Assembly (NCBI RefSeq): GCF_945859685.1
Contig: NC_079148.1
Span: 53,392,421 to 53,456,420, forward strand
Direction: 5' to 3'
Length of the DNA: 64,000 nt
From: Eupeodes corollae
Taxonomy: Eukaryota; Arthropoda; Insecta; Diptera; Syrphidae
Within the stretch, counting starts at the first letter, position 1; the number at the start of each line of letters is the position of its first letter. The position numbers and the translations under genes are program-made. Below, piece after piece: positions 12,401-23,640 of this stretch. Under the pieces are notes generated by a model that worked only from the letters and a program-made list of their open reading frames with translations, searched no databases and was not told where the DNA came from.

Positions 12401-13808
12401 TAAACGAGGAACTCACATGTGTTTTGGGATTATGTCCTTTCAGCACCACAACGACAATCGTATGAATAGGCTGCTTTTCTCCACCTCATCTATAAGCAAT
12501 TGATTTGATACACGGCTTTATATATATTTATAAGCATGTATGAGTGTGTATATTTTCTAAAGGTTTCGATTGTGCCTCTCATATCCTCAATTGAAGATTT
12601 GATTTAGTGGATTCAATTGAACGCCGATTCCGATTTGGCTTTACGTGCAAATCTCTTCTCCACTTCAAATGAGATGTACAAAATTTTCGATTTCAATTCC
12701 GGAAAATGATGATGACGCCATCACCATCATCATCGATAATAATAATGATGATCATCATAATGACGTCTAACACAGGATTACAAGCTCAAACAACAATAAA
12801 TGATAACATACCCATATACACACACATATGTGTACCTTTTATATCTACCTATATATGTATGTTAAATTGTATGTTGGATTTTATAGGTACAAATACAATA
12901 ACATAGATGAAGGTGGTTTTCCTCTTACATACATAAATATAAAAATAAAAACACAAAAGCTGTAAGGTCGGAAAACTTTCGAATAACATAATACCTAACT
13001 ATGCTATATATCGAAGATTACCAACGTATAAGATGGTGGTAACACAAACAAAAAAAAGAGTGCGGCAAGGGTATTAGAAAAATGCTATTGGATTATTGCG
13101 GTCACTTTCAAAGACTGTTGTATGGATATTATGGTTTATACTATACATAGGTGTAGATCTAAGAGACCCTTAAGGATTTATAAACGATTTTCTTATGGCA
13201 ATCGATTTAACACATCATAAATAATAATCTCTTTTTACTGTTCATTTCGCCAAGAGACTTTAGTTCATTCATATTGGGTTTTTTGATACTGATGTTGAGG
13301 TTTTTGTATACCTATAAAAGTTTTGTTAACGATGTGTCAAAACGTTATGGGAATCGATTAAATGAATTTTCATTTGCTAAACCTTTATAAAGTCAAATAT
13401 TAAAATTTATTAAACAAAAAAATTAGCCATTTAGGTGAGTTAAAGGCGCAACAGCTTTTATCGAATGAAAATTTTTGATTATTTAACTTTTTTCACGTTT
13501 TAAAAGTCCTTAACTTATTTATCTTTTGCTTGCTTTCAGAATTAATAGTTTGAAAAAAACACTCTTTTTGATCCTTATGAAAATATTAGTTCGTTTGTTA
13601 TTTTTAAAAAAAATTAAATTTTTTATAATTCTAAGAAATTCTAATATGGACCAAAAAGCTTTAAGCCGTTTGAGGGTGAAAGTAGAACAAAGTTTATTTT
13701 TAGAATTGAAAAGTACAAGCAATAAAAAGTTCTAGAACAACTATTTTATCATAAGCTTATACAAAATGTATACAAAATTTGTAGGGTAGTGCAGTTTTAA
13801 CAAATAAA
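9460..13808. other. Intron stretch with triplet microsatellites, no gene seen
   Basis: This is mostly AT-rich unique-looking DNA. It holds triplet-rich patches (GAC/CAA words at about 11780-11890, GAC/GAT at 12290-12328, ATC/ATG at 12706-12765). These produce short acidic open frames with no domain. The overlapping frames on both strands at 13519-13735 are low-complexity. Nothing else is recognised. Confidence 0.5.
12290..12328. repeat. (GAC/GAT)n microsatellite
   Basis: This is an uninterrupted run of GAT/GAC triplets, thirteen in a row, in the large intron. Confidence 0.9.
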
Positions 13809-13809
13809 A

Positions 13810-16198
13810 CTTTTTTTTTTTTATATTCAGCAGATCTTTATTAAAGTATAGAGATGAATAAACTAAAAACACAATATAAATTAAATGATTTCCACGGCTA
13901 CGGTCGCAACACATTAACCTTTTTGTGAAATTTCAAATGACTAATGACTATAACTTCCCAAATAGTTTCTTGAATTAAGTGTGGAGCATAAACCTTATCT
14001 CTCAAGTGGCTTTAATGTCAAAAAGTCCAAAATTGTCTAATTACGAAGTCTCGGTGGTCAATTGTTATCACCTCCTCGATAAGTATCTAACCCGGTTAAG
14101 AAACTTTTCTTGCAAAACAGCAATGATTTTGTAGCTTCTATATGGTACGCAGTGACCTCTTGTTGAAATTAAATTATATTCACATTAATATCTTCCAATT
14201 CCTTCCGTGAATAAGCTCTAATCATAGCTCGTAAGTGTTAAGATAAAGTGGCATTTCAATAATTTTTGATTTTCCGAGCCTTTGCTCATAAAATTTTCCT
14301 CAAAAATAAAAATACACCCTCTACTGAAGGTAAATATATCAATAAAGCTACAAAAAAGATCTTATTATGTACATAATGTAATTATAATTTTGATTTTAAA
14401 AATTTTCTTCGATTATGGAATTTCTGCAACGCAGCGCAGCAACAACATAATTATGTAATATATCCCATCCTCTCTCCCCGTTTAATATATCAATCACCTC
14501 GTCATCATTCAGGCAACTCTTCTCAAAATACCTTATCCGAAACTCCTTCAAAACAGGGCATATTGCAATGAAATGATAATTATCTTCTTGCGTCTTCATA
14601 TTGCAGAGGCTGCAAAGTATTGGAAGATCAGATCTGTGCAGTACATAATTTAAATTCAATAATTCCTCTCTCGTTTTGAAAACAATGCTTATCTTATTGA
14701 ATGAATTGCCGTCAAATAGGTACGTATTGCTTCGAAGGTTGTATTCAAGGCGGCTGTAAAAACATCTAAACACCGAGGATCTGGCTTCTACTACATTTCT
14801 GTCATACAGAACCTTTCCACGTTTTTCGAGAATGTCTTTGAACTTGAATCTTAGTGAAGTCGAGTTTTTATCTTGACCAATCAATAAATTTATACCGCAT
14901 TTGGTTGCCAGGCTCTCCCAATCCACCATCACTGATCCTCTCGTCCGAATCATGTTATTAAGAATGATTTTTGGAATTCTTTCATTCTTCATCTCCATAA
15001 CCTTGACAAAATAGTTAAAATGCACGCTAAGAGTGTCCATTATCATAGGTGGTGTCCCCGTTTCTAAATAAGGCATATAGCTTGGGGTATTTTTTGATAG
15101 ACGAAAAATCCTTTTTAAAAAGTATCGCAAAAATTTCTCTACGGCTTCGAAAGAAAGATAACCACTGACTTGCGCTCCATATAAAAGAATCGACGCTGCT
15201 GTAGAGCGGAATAATCTTGGCTTTGCACTATGTTCGATGTAATTGTTCTTGAGGCATCGCTCCCATACAGCAGAAACCGCTCGTTTTGCTTCTGATAATT
15301 TTCCGTTCAGGTGCCTCATCATGTTAAGGTTTGAAGTTATAAGGACCCCAAGGTATTTTTACTCTCGCACATTTTCCACATTAAATGTCCATTTTTCGTT
15401 TTTCGAGAGTCTTCCCCCTCTTCCTCTGAACACCATCATTTTAGATTTTTGTAAGTTTACTAACAGGTTCCAGTGTTTGCAGTAATCTCCTAGTCTATTC
15501 ACCATAAGTTGCATTCCAACCACCGTTTCAGCAAAGAAGACTATATCATCTGCACATATAAGCGCAGGAATCGTTGTTGCCCCAACTTGTATTCCACCTC
15601 TGACTGTATCCGTTATGTCATTAATGAACAGCACAAAAAGCAAGGCACTTAGAATACAGGCTTGTTTTAGGCCCATTGTTGTTGGAAACTCCTCTGATAG
15701 AGCAACTCCATCCCATACGCATGCTGTGTTCATATTGTACAACGCTTTTGAATATTAATAATCCTACTGGACAGTCTTAATTTAAATAATTTATAGAAAA
15801 GCGCTTCTCACACAATTGAGTCAAAGGCTGCACGCAAATCAACAAAGAACGCATATAATTTCTTCTTTTTCTTCAAGTAAGTATCAGCAATATTGCAAAT
15901 TGAAAATATTGGTCTTCTGTCCAGTAATTTTTTCGGAATCCCGCCTGGTATTCGGACAAAATTTTTCTCTCATTAACCCATTGCGTTAGCCTTCTGTGAA
16001 TCAGACCGGCAAATAGTTTAGCACTGGAAGGAAATCCCCCTGTAGTTTAATGGATTTTCGTGGTTTCCTTTTTTGAGGAGAGAATATGTAATTGATTTTT
16101 TAAAGCTGTCGGGAACTACTGCATGTTCGAAGATTCGGTTAAATTCAATGGATAACAATGAAATAAAGTCATCTGTTGCGTTTTTAAAGTTATTGTAA
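13810..16198 (-). mobile_element. LINE-type retrotransposon, 3' half (reverse transcriptase), decayed
   Basis: On the - strand, 16150-16018 reads FNRIFEHAVVPDSFKKSI and NPLNYRGIS, the start of a LINE reverse transcriptase. About 15866-15811 reads FVDLRAAFDSIV (palm motif A). 15742-15359 carries GLKQACILSALLF and CADDIVFFAE (motif C). An in-frame TAA at about 15359 separates it from KYLGVLITS and the frame 15322-14396, which ends with a Cys/His cluster (CSLCN...NYHFIAICP). The poly(T) at 13809-13822 with a TTTATT word just inside is the minus-strand poly(A) tail and signal. Frameshifts lie between 15742 and 16018. The clade is not resolved. The 5' part continues at 17346-18144 beyond a nested insertion. 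Confidence 0.85.
14396..15742 (-). pseudogene. LINE reverse transcriptase C-terminal part, broken by one stop
   Basis: The frames 15742-15359 and 15322-14396 are in the same phase and interrupted by a single in-frame TAA. Together they give about 440 codons, running from just upstream of motif B (GLKQACILSALLF) through the CADDI active site, the thumb, and a C-terminal CCHC-like cluster. The first Asp of the YADD box is preceded by Cys-Ala rather than Tyr-Ala. This may be a clade variant or decay. Confidence 0.8.
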
Positions 16199-17345
16199 TG
16201 GGTCCGATTTGTCAAATTGAAAATTTTGACATTTCTCGACGTTTCAAGGTCCCTAGAATCGAAATAAAAGATTTTTAGAAAGATGTCTGTGCGTGCGTGT
16301 GTACGTACGTTTGTACGTCCGTACGTTCGTACGTTCGCGACGTTTTTTTCGTCGTCCATTGCTCAAGAACCAGAGGAGATATCGACTTCAAATAAATTTT
16401 GTTATACAGATAATAAGGCAGAAAGATGCAGAAAGGGCTTTTAAGAAAATTGCGTGGGTGGTTTTTTTACCATAGCAGTTTGAAAAAAAAGTGAAAATTT
16501 TGGTTAACCTTAAATATCTTACGAACCAAAAACGCTAGAAACTTGAATTAAATTTTATATAATATATTGTAACGTGATACCAAACAAGTATATTTTTTAA
16601 AAAAAATCAATATAACGTTTTTTTTATAAATCAATAAAACTGAAAAAAAAAAAATTGCCACCTCCAAAATTTTACGACTGAAATATGATTTCATCTCTAA
16701 AACAATTTTGTGCAACGAAAAATAATGTTTTTGACATCTGATAAAATTTTGAAAAAAATCGAATTGACAGTTTTTTTTACAAAAATAAAAACATAAAAAA
16801 AAATGTAAAAAAATTGGTAAAAATTGATTTTCGACTCAAATATCTTTTCAAAACTTTGAGATATTGGCTTTAATTTACTTTTATCTTTTAAAACATCTTG
16901 TTGTAAACATTCAGTTAAAGTTTGAAAAAAATCGATTTGACAGTTTCTGTACAAAAAATTAAAAACCGAAAAAAAACTTTGGGATAGTAGGTTCTTACTA
17001 ATTTTTTCTTATAAGAAATATTGTTTTCAACATTAGGACAAATTTTGAGAAGAATCGAATTGACAGTTTTTTTACAAAAAAAATAAAAACCTGAAAAAAA
17101 ATGTATAAAAGTTGGTAAAAATTGATTTTCGACAAATAGCTTTTCAAAAATTAAAAATATTGGCTACAAACTTATTTTATTTCAGAGAAAATATTGTTTT
17201 CAATATTCAGTAATTTTTATATAAAAATCCAACAGTCCGTTTTTTTCATAAAAAATAAAATCTACAAAAAATAGTACGCAAATTTGGTAAAAATACATAT
17301 AGACAAACTTTTAAGCAAGACAAATCGACAGACGGGATGGGAAGT
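16199..17345 (+). repeat. Non-coding interspersed repeat, copy 1, nested in the LINE
   Basis: The segment begins near CCGATTTGTCAAATTGAAAA and has an ACGTACG-rich patch at about 16290-16345. The patch is followed by CGTCGTCCATTGCTCAAGAA and A/T-rich segments with GACAG-(T)n-CAAAAA units spaced about 120-173 bp (GACAG at 16766, 16939, 17062; related AACAG at 17231). A reverse-complement copy lies at 22385-23475. It interrupts the LINE between codons for EVISNS and for FKNATDDFI, so it inserted after the LINE did. No protein is encoded, and the class (MITE, Helitron-like or other) is unknown. Confidence 0.75.
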
Positions 17346-18144
17346 TATCAGTGTGGGTCGCATCCCAGCCTCTTTTTCACTTTGGAGTTCGATATGACTT
17401 CTTGTAATTCCCGAAACTCAAAAGAATCGTCTAGAATTTCATCCAAGATTAGTGGTTTAGCATATTGGACCAGTGGTGAAATTATCTCTGAATTAAGAAG
17501 GTTTTTGAAGTAGTTTTTTAAACTTGATGCTTGAAAGCCTTAGGCGATGATATTTCTTCCACCATTAACGCTCTCCAGAAATCGGTAAGCTGCCCTTTTC
17601 ATGTAACACATTTGTTTGAACTCCCTATTTGCCTGTCAGTACAATGCCCTGAATTCTTGCGAGTTGTGTTTTCGAAAAAGCTTTAAAAATCTAAAGAATT
17701 TCTTCCCAGATTGAAGGCAATCAAAATCAAACCACTCTTGCTTAAAACTCGTTTTATTTCTTGACGAAGGACTTTGAGGGTTAGAGCTCTTAAAAATGCT
17801 TGTCAGAGAGTTTAAATACACTAGAATATTTGAATTTCTGAGTTTTTCGAGTTCTTCAGTTAAATTCCTTTGGTTTTTGTAATAGCTAATTCCAAAGGTT
17901 ATAGAATAATCAACAAACCTTAGTTTTCGTAAACAATTCATGTTAAAGGTCACAATGTTCTCGTTCTTGTCCCAATAGCTAAAAACTGTCTTCGAGTTAA
18001 ACGATTTCCATTTGAGAAGGTGAGTGAGTTTTGCGAACTTGAATGATGCTTTATATTTTTGCAATGATGAGTATCATTAAATTCTTGGTTTATATTTTTA
18101 GTTATTGCTTTAAGACTGTGAAAAGATGTCAGCTTTATGTCCAA
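17346..18144 (-). mobile_element. LINE-type retrotransposon, 5' remainder
   Basis: On the - strand, 18064-17636 reads KTSFKQEWFDFDCLQSGKKF and FRKHNSQEFRALY, the linker between endonuclease and reverse transcriptase in LINEs. Decayed sequence after it gives NYFKNLLNSEIISPLV and ILDDSFEFRELQEVISNS, which leads straight into the reverse transcriptase half on the other side of the nested repeat. No complete endonuclease domain is present, so the copy is probably 5'-truncated near 18150. At least one TGA and one frameshift break it. Confidence 0.75.
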
Positions 18145-18149
18145 ATAGA

Positions 18150-21100
18150 AGTCTATTCACAATGAAATTCCTTGTAGGAAATCTTTTTATTTAAAATAAT
18201 GATATTATCACCTAATCAACTTTGGAATATTATGTTTTTAAAATGATTGATTCGAGACACTATCATTTTTAAATCAAATCTTAACAATCAATTAAAGAAT
18301 GTACCCAACAGCATTAATTCTACCTTTTATCATCAAGTTTAAGAAACATGGGTAGAAAAAATAATCATAAACGATAAATTTGTTTTCTCAAATTAATTTC
18401 TAAGTAAGATTCTCTGGTTTCTATTTAAGTCACGGAAATCAGGTATATTTCTTGTCAACCCTCTCTTATCATAAGCCCTCACAATTGGTATCATTTTTCT
18501 TCTACCTCTGCGGTTTATTCTTATGAAACAAACAAAAGCAAAACAAAAAATATATAAAACCTAATCTTTCATTTTATAATAGAAAAAGTTAAGTGCATAA
18601 TCACAATAATTGCTTTTTAAAAAGTCAAGAAGCAAGTCGCGACATCAAGTTCCTAGTAGTATTTTCTTTTTGAAGAGCAAACAAAAAATAAATAAATTAC
18701 CTACAAATAAAAAAAAAAAACTAAATAACAAGAAAATCTGTGAAAAAAATGTAAATAATTAAATGCTCAAGCTAGAAGGATTATACACAATACAATGCAA
18801 TACAACTATACCAGCGCCAAAAGACAAAGCTCTGGAAGAAAATTACAAAAACAAAAAATACACACAAAATGAAAGTCCTTATTAAAACAGAGAAACTATA
18901 AATACATAAAAATTACACCAGACACGCTACACTTCCACTAGACAGAAATTAAACATTATTAAAAAATAAATAAATAAGAAAAATCCTTTAAGAATTATAC
19001 GTCCACAATCTACATAAGTTATGTTAGCGATAGTCGAGGGTGGAAAACAATTTCTTTTTTTATTTCCATTTTTATTTTTAGATCGTTTTATCTTTTGAAA
19101 TTGGTTATAATCCTTGCTTAGTTGGCTAGCTAATGCAAAAGAGTATAAGAGAGGAGTGTGGTCGTCTTGATACGCGGAAGTAGTAGGATCAGAGTAATAG
19201 TATAAAATACTCATCGTCCTGCGAAACAGAAGAAAATCCATTTCCTTTAGTCTATGACACGACACGCCACGCTGCTCTGCGCCCACTACACCATCGCAAC
19301 ATCCCAACGGTTGGGTGGTCTTCGCGTCGTCAGCGTCGTCGGTCGGCTGGACCTCATAGAGGAAACAGAAACAAACAGCAAAGAGTATGACCAAAGCTAA
19401 AGTTTTTAAGTTTTCCGCAATAAGGCTCCAGTATAATAATATTTTCTTTTATATATTTTTTCTTGGTTTTCAGTAGAGAAGAAGCTATCCCATGTTTTTA
19501 TATGCGACTTAATTCATTGCATATCCTGGCCATCGGCCGCACCCGGGTCTGGATTTCTTTTTCTTCAATGATCCTGTTGAATTTTAGGGGGCGTTTGTTT
19601 AAGTGTTGAAAACTTTTCTTTGCTTTAAAAAATCTTGTATATCATGTGGAGGCTTCGTAGAACTGTCAGACGTCCTTTGCAAAATCTTGTAGTCCGCAAA
19701 ATAGGTACCTAGTGTGTAAGTGTATAGTGTATGGTGTGCGTTCTTTATGTTTTTATTTAAAGTCATATTTTTCTTAGAGTAAATGTCTGTCAGCTTTCAT
19801 AGTTTGTTTTGCTTTTCAAATTGTTTTTTTTTCTATTTTGTGTTCCTTGATTCCGTATGCTGTGGTTGTGGTCTTATGCTTTTGCATCTGACTCCCTTTT
19901 GCTTTGGCAACAATACACACAAAGGCTCTGTGGCGAAGGACATTAACTTAACTCTTCCGTTTATTCAGTGCCTTCCATTCGGCAGTTTAAAGTCATTCAT
20001 AGTGAGTGGTAGAGCTGTATAAATAGGCTTAAGGAATAGAGTCCTTTTTATTCTTTTTTTGTTTCGGTGTGTGTGTTATTATTTTCTTCCATTTACTTTT
20101 TTTAAGATTATTTTATTTCTTTTTTCTTAATCCTGCTCAAGGATTTTCCTTTTTGTGAATGGATTATCCTACAAAGTCTAATGAAGAAGCAATTTATGTT
20201 TCTTTGTGGACTTGTGTGGTATATTTACATTTGACCCTGAGGGGGGAAAACATCACATCATCATTCACTGATGCAAACATGTAAAATGTATTTTCTTTTT
20301 TTTTGCGAAGAAAATTATTTTACAAGATTCTGGGGAGGTTATAAAATGAGACGTCTACCTACACGTTTTTATGGTTGAATGAAACTTTATCTGTTTCTGT
20401 ATTCCTTTGCCTACGCTATACGCATCAGTACTTTTACTGCAGGTAGATAGGAAGGATCCTATAAGGAAGTTCAAGGAAAACATCATATGCGTGTTCGTTC
20501 ACGGAAGGCTTTCATTTAAGGAAACTTTTAAATTTTTAATCATATGTATGCAAGTTTTTTTGTTTTATTTTTTTATTTTCTGCAGAGTAGAAGTTTGCAT
20601 GACTTAAGATTTTGTTTTGTTTAAAAAAAAAAATATACAGTGTACGAAATTAATATACCTATTGTAAAGATTTTTCTTTACTATTGTTTTTTTTAACTTA
20701 AAAGAACATTTTTGGTACTTTTAGGACTAAAAGTGTATAAGCCCGCTAAGCACTTTCTCAAATAGCAGTTGCGTCATTAGTATTTTGTTTCAAATTAATG
20801 TGCTTTTGAAGCCTAAAATTTAATTTGTATTAAGACTTACAAATTGTATTATAAGCTCGTATGAGGAGCTATTTAATAAGTTTTTTTTTCGTAATAATTG
20901 CACTTAACTAGACCAAATGGGTCCTTTCTGTATGCTTTCTATACAATCAATAATCACTTCGATTTGAACTTTGAAGTAGATGAGGTGTAAACTGTTACTA
21001 AAGTTCTTGAAGATGGTTATTTACTTTGGGTTAAGTTATTGGTTCAAATGAAAACATTAAAATTTCTTAGCTTGTTCAATGTTCTTTTAATATAAGTTGG

Positions 21101-21400
21101 TCGTTTTGTGAGATTTACAGATTTTTTAATACATTTTTTCGTTGACTGTATTTTATAAACGAGTAGAGATACCTACTTCAAATAAAGTTGTATAGATAAA
21201 ACCATCAATAAGGTCTAAAACACTTTAAAACAAAATCAGTATATAATTTTGTAATATGTCAAATAAATAAAATTTGAAAATTACTTAAAACAATCATTTA
21301 TGAATTTTAGCAGATTTTTTTTAAAATTTTTATTTTTAATACAAAAACACCTGTTGAGTTTTTCTAAAACCATTATTTTACGGTCACAACAAAATTTATC
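18150..21400. other. Intron stretch, nothing recognised
   Basis: This is AT-rich intron DNA. The open frames at 18927-19394, 19783-20022 and 20407-20607 show hydrophobic or low-complexity translations, without domains or coding-like composition. I see no repeat boundaries, tRNA or transposon motifs. Confidence 0.5.
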
Positions 21401-22384
21401 TTAGGTTAGGTAAGGTTAGAGGGGCTGTCCAGATGTCCATTGTGATACCACTAATGAGGTTACTCATGGGAGAGTAATGAACTTAAACAAACCATTTTGT
21501 ACTTTTAATAAAGTTAGAGAGATATTTTGTGTCTATCGTTGCCAGTTCACTGGTATTATCGAAGAAGGGATTACCGAGAAAGTTATTCCTTCTAATGTAG
21601 AGTGCTGGACATGTATATGGAAGGTGTTGGACTGTTTCCTCTTCCTCCTCGTCCATGCAGCTTCTACAGAAGTCATTTTTGTATACCCCTAGCCTCAGAG
21701 CATGTCTTCCTATGAGACAGTGTCCTGTTACTACTCCAATTGTAGAGCTTATACTTTGTCTGCTCTGGGATATCAAGCCTTTTGACCGTTTTAAGTCTAT
21801 GCTCGGCCATATTTGCTTGGTTGCTAGGCAGGTGGTACTCTGTGATCATCTAGCATTTGTTGATTCTAGAGCATATTGTTTCAGAAGATATTTGCATGTA
21901 GCAAGTGGTGTTCCTATGTTATGTTTTTGTCTAACATTAGGCAGAAGTCTTCCGTTTTTGGCGAGCTCATCGGCTTTGCAATTTCCTGGAATGTCTCTGT
22001 GGCCCGGCACCCAAATGATGTGAATACTTAACTGTTCCGTCACCTCATTCAGAGATGATCGACAATCATGGACTATTTGAGAATTTGTGGAGACAGACGC
22101 GAGAGATTTAAGAGTGGCTTGGCTGTCCGAGAAGATTCGTATATCCTTGCAATATATAACGTTTTCTTTGAGCCAGGATAGTGCTTTAATCGCCATTACT
22201 TCTGCCTGGAATACACTACATTGATTGGGTAGTCTGTATGATAGACTGAGATTTAGTTGTTCCGAATAGATACCACTTTTCAACTCCGTGATCGGTCCAT
22301 GAACCGTCTGGTATAGAAGTGTACCGCATCGTCTTCCAGGGGTCTCTCTTCTTCCCAGGAGGATCTTGAAGGGATGGACACTAC
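21400..22384 (-). mobile_element. LINE 3' end with RNase H domain, decayed
   Basis: On the - strand, 22300-21846 encodes an RNase H domain. It reads YRLPNQCSVFQAEVMAIKAL (catalytic Glu), RIFSDSQATLKSL (Asp), IIWVPGHRDIPGNCKADELA (His/Asp). The first Asp box (YTDGS type) is disrupted by a frameshift near 22310. One in-frame TGA follows TNAR. The frame then continues at 21776-21483 with TGHCLIGRHALRLGVYKNDF, CRSCMDEEEEETVQHL and CPAL, a C-terminal Cys/His motif. This domain order fits I, R1 or LOA-type LINEs. The 3' end carries TTAGG-like repeats at 21401-21419. The 5' side stops where the second non-coding repeat begins. Confidence 0.85.
21401..21419 (+). repeat. TTAGG-like short tandem repeat at a LINE 3' end
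   Basis: TTAGGTTAGGTAAGGTTAG lies immediately beyond the 3' end of the RNase H LINE, which is on the - strand. It could be the simple-repeat tail of that LINE or part of its 3' UTR. Confidence 0.6.
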
Positions 22385-23475
22385 TGAATATCGAAAACAA
22401 TATTTTCTGTGAAATAAAAATAGTTTGGAGACAATATTTTTTAATTTTTAAAAGCTTTTTTGAGTCGTAATAAATTTTTACCAAATTTTAGTATTGTTTT
22501 TTTGTGTTTAGGGTTTTATTTTTTGTAAAAAAAACTTTCAATTCTATTTTCCTCAAAATTTTACTGAGTGCTGACAACAATATTTTTTAAAAGATAAATG
22601 TAGTTTAAAGCCAAAATTTTACTTAAAGTTGAAAACAATGTATTTTGAAATATCTCAAAGTTTTGCAATGCTATTTTAGTCGAAAATCAATTTTTACCAA
22701 CGTTTATTATTTTTTTTGTTTAGGTTTTTATTTTTTGTAAAATTGTTAATTCGATGTTTCTCAAAATCTGTCCTAATATTAAAAACAATATTTGTTATAA
22801 GTTAAAATTAGTTGGAAGCCATAATCTCAAATTTTTGAAAAGATATTTGAATTGAAAATCAATTTTTACCAAGTTTGAGTTATGTTTTTTTTTAAGGTTT
22901 TTATTCTTTATACAAAAATTGCCAATTATATTATTCTCAATATTTTACCATAATGTTAAAAACTTTAGTTTTTGTTGCACAAAATTGTTTTGGAGATAAA
23001 ATCATTTTGTATTCGTAAAATTTTGGGAGCGACACATTTTTTTTTGATTTATAAAAAAACTGTTAAATGGATTTTTTTCAAAAAATATTTTTATTTTGTA
23101 GAACGTTACAATATATTATATACAATTTAATTCAGGTCTCTAGCTTTTTTGAATCGTAAGATATTTAGAGTTAACCAACATTTTTACTTTTTTTAAACTG
23201 CTATGGTAAAAGCAAACGGCCACGCAATTTTCTTGAGAGCCCTTTCTGCATCTTTTTGCATTATTGTTTTTACAACAAAATGTATTTGAAGTCGATATCT
23301 CTTCTGGTTCTTGAGCTATGGACGACGAAAAAAACGCCGCGAACGTACGGACACACGCACGCACAGACATCTTTCTAAAAATCTTTTACTTCGACTCGAG
23401 AGACCTTGAAACGTCGAGAAACGTCAAAATTTTCAATTTGACAAATCGCACCCATTACAGTAACTTCCTATGGGA
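22385..23475 (-). repeat. Non-coding interspersed repeat, copy 2 (inverted relative to copy 1)
   Basis: The reverse complement matches 16199-17345. Shared words include GACATCTTTCTAAAAATCTT, CCTTGAAACGTCGAGAAACG, ATGGACGACGAAAAAAACG and TTTAATTCAGGTCTCTAGCTTTTT-like sequence, plus the A/T-rich spaced units. It lies about 5 kb from copy 1 in opposite orientation in the same intron. The end at 22385 abuts the LINE remnant. Confidence 0.75.
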
Positions 23476-23640
23476 AGTTTGAAAGTGACCCGCTTATTTT
23501 TGTTGAAAGTCCTTTTCGCGTCTTTTGAGGTTATCTGTAAGACACAATGTATGTATATGAAGGCGATATTTATACTGGTTCTTGAGATATGATCGACGTA
23601 TAAACGCCCGTTTTTAACATCGAAAACCTTGTTAAGAATA
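23476..23640 (-). repeat. Diverged partial unit of the same non-coding repeat
   Basis: The segment CCGCTTATTTTTGTTGAAAG to about 23610 parallels 23215-23345. The order is the same: AAAGTCCTTTTCGCGTCTTT, GAAGGCGATATTTATACTGG, TTCTTGAGATATGATCGACG. It looks like an older, more diverged copy in tandem next to copy 2. Confidence 0.5.

Noticed and set aside
16500..17300. The spaced A/T-rich units in the non-coding repeat as relatives of the large satellite
   Set aside because: Both contain AAAAAATCGATTT-like words and have periods below 200 bp. The order of the other words differs and the spacing in the repeat is irregular, so common origin is not supported by what I can see.
18927..19394. 155-codon - strand frame with a hydrophobic start
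   Set aside because: The translation is low-complexity with no recognisable domain, and the C-terminal half is Lys/Asn/Phe-rich from AT-rich DNA. There is no supporting splice or promoter signal.
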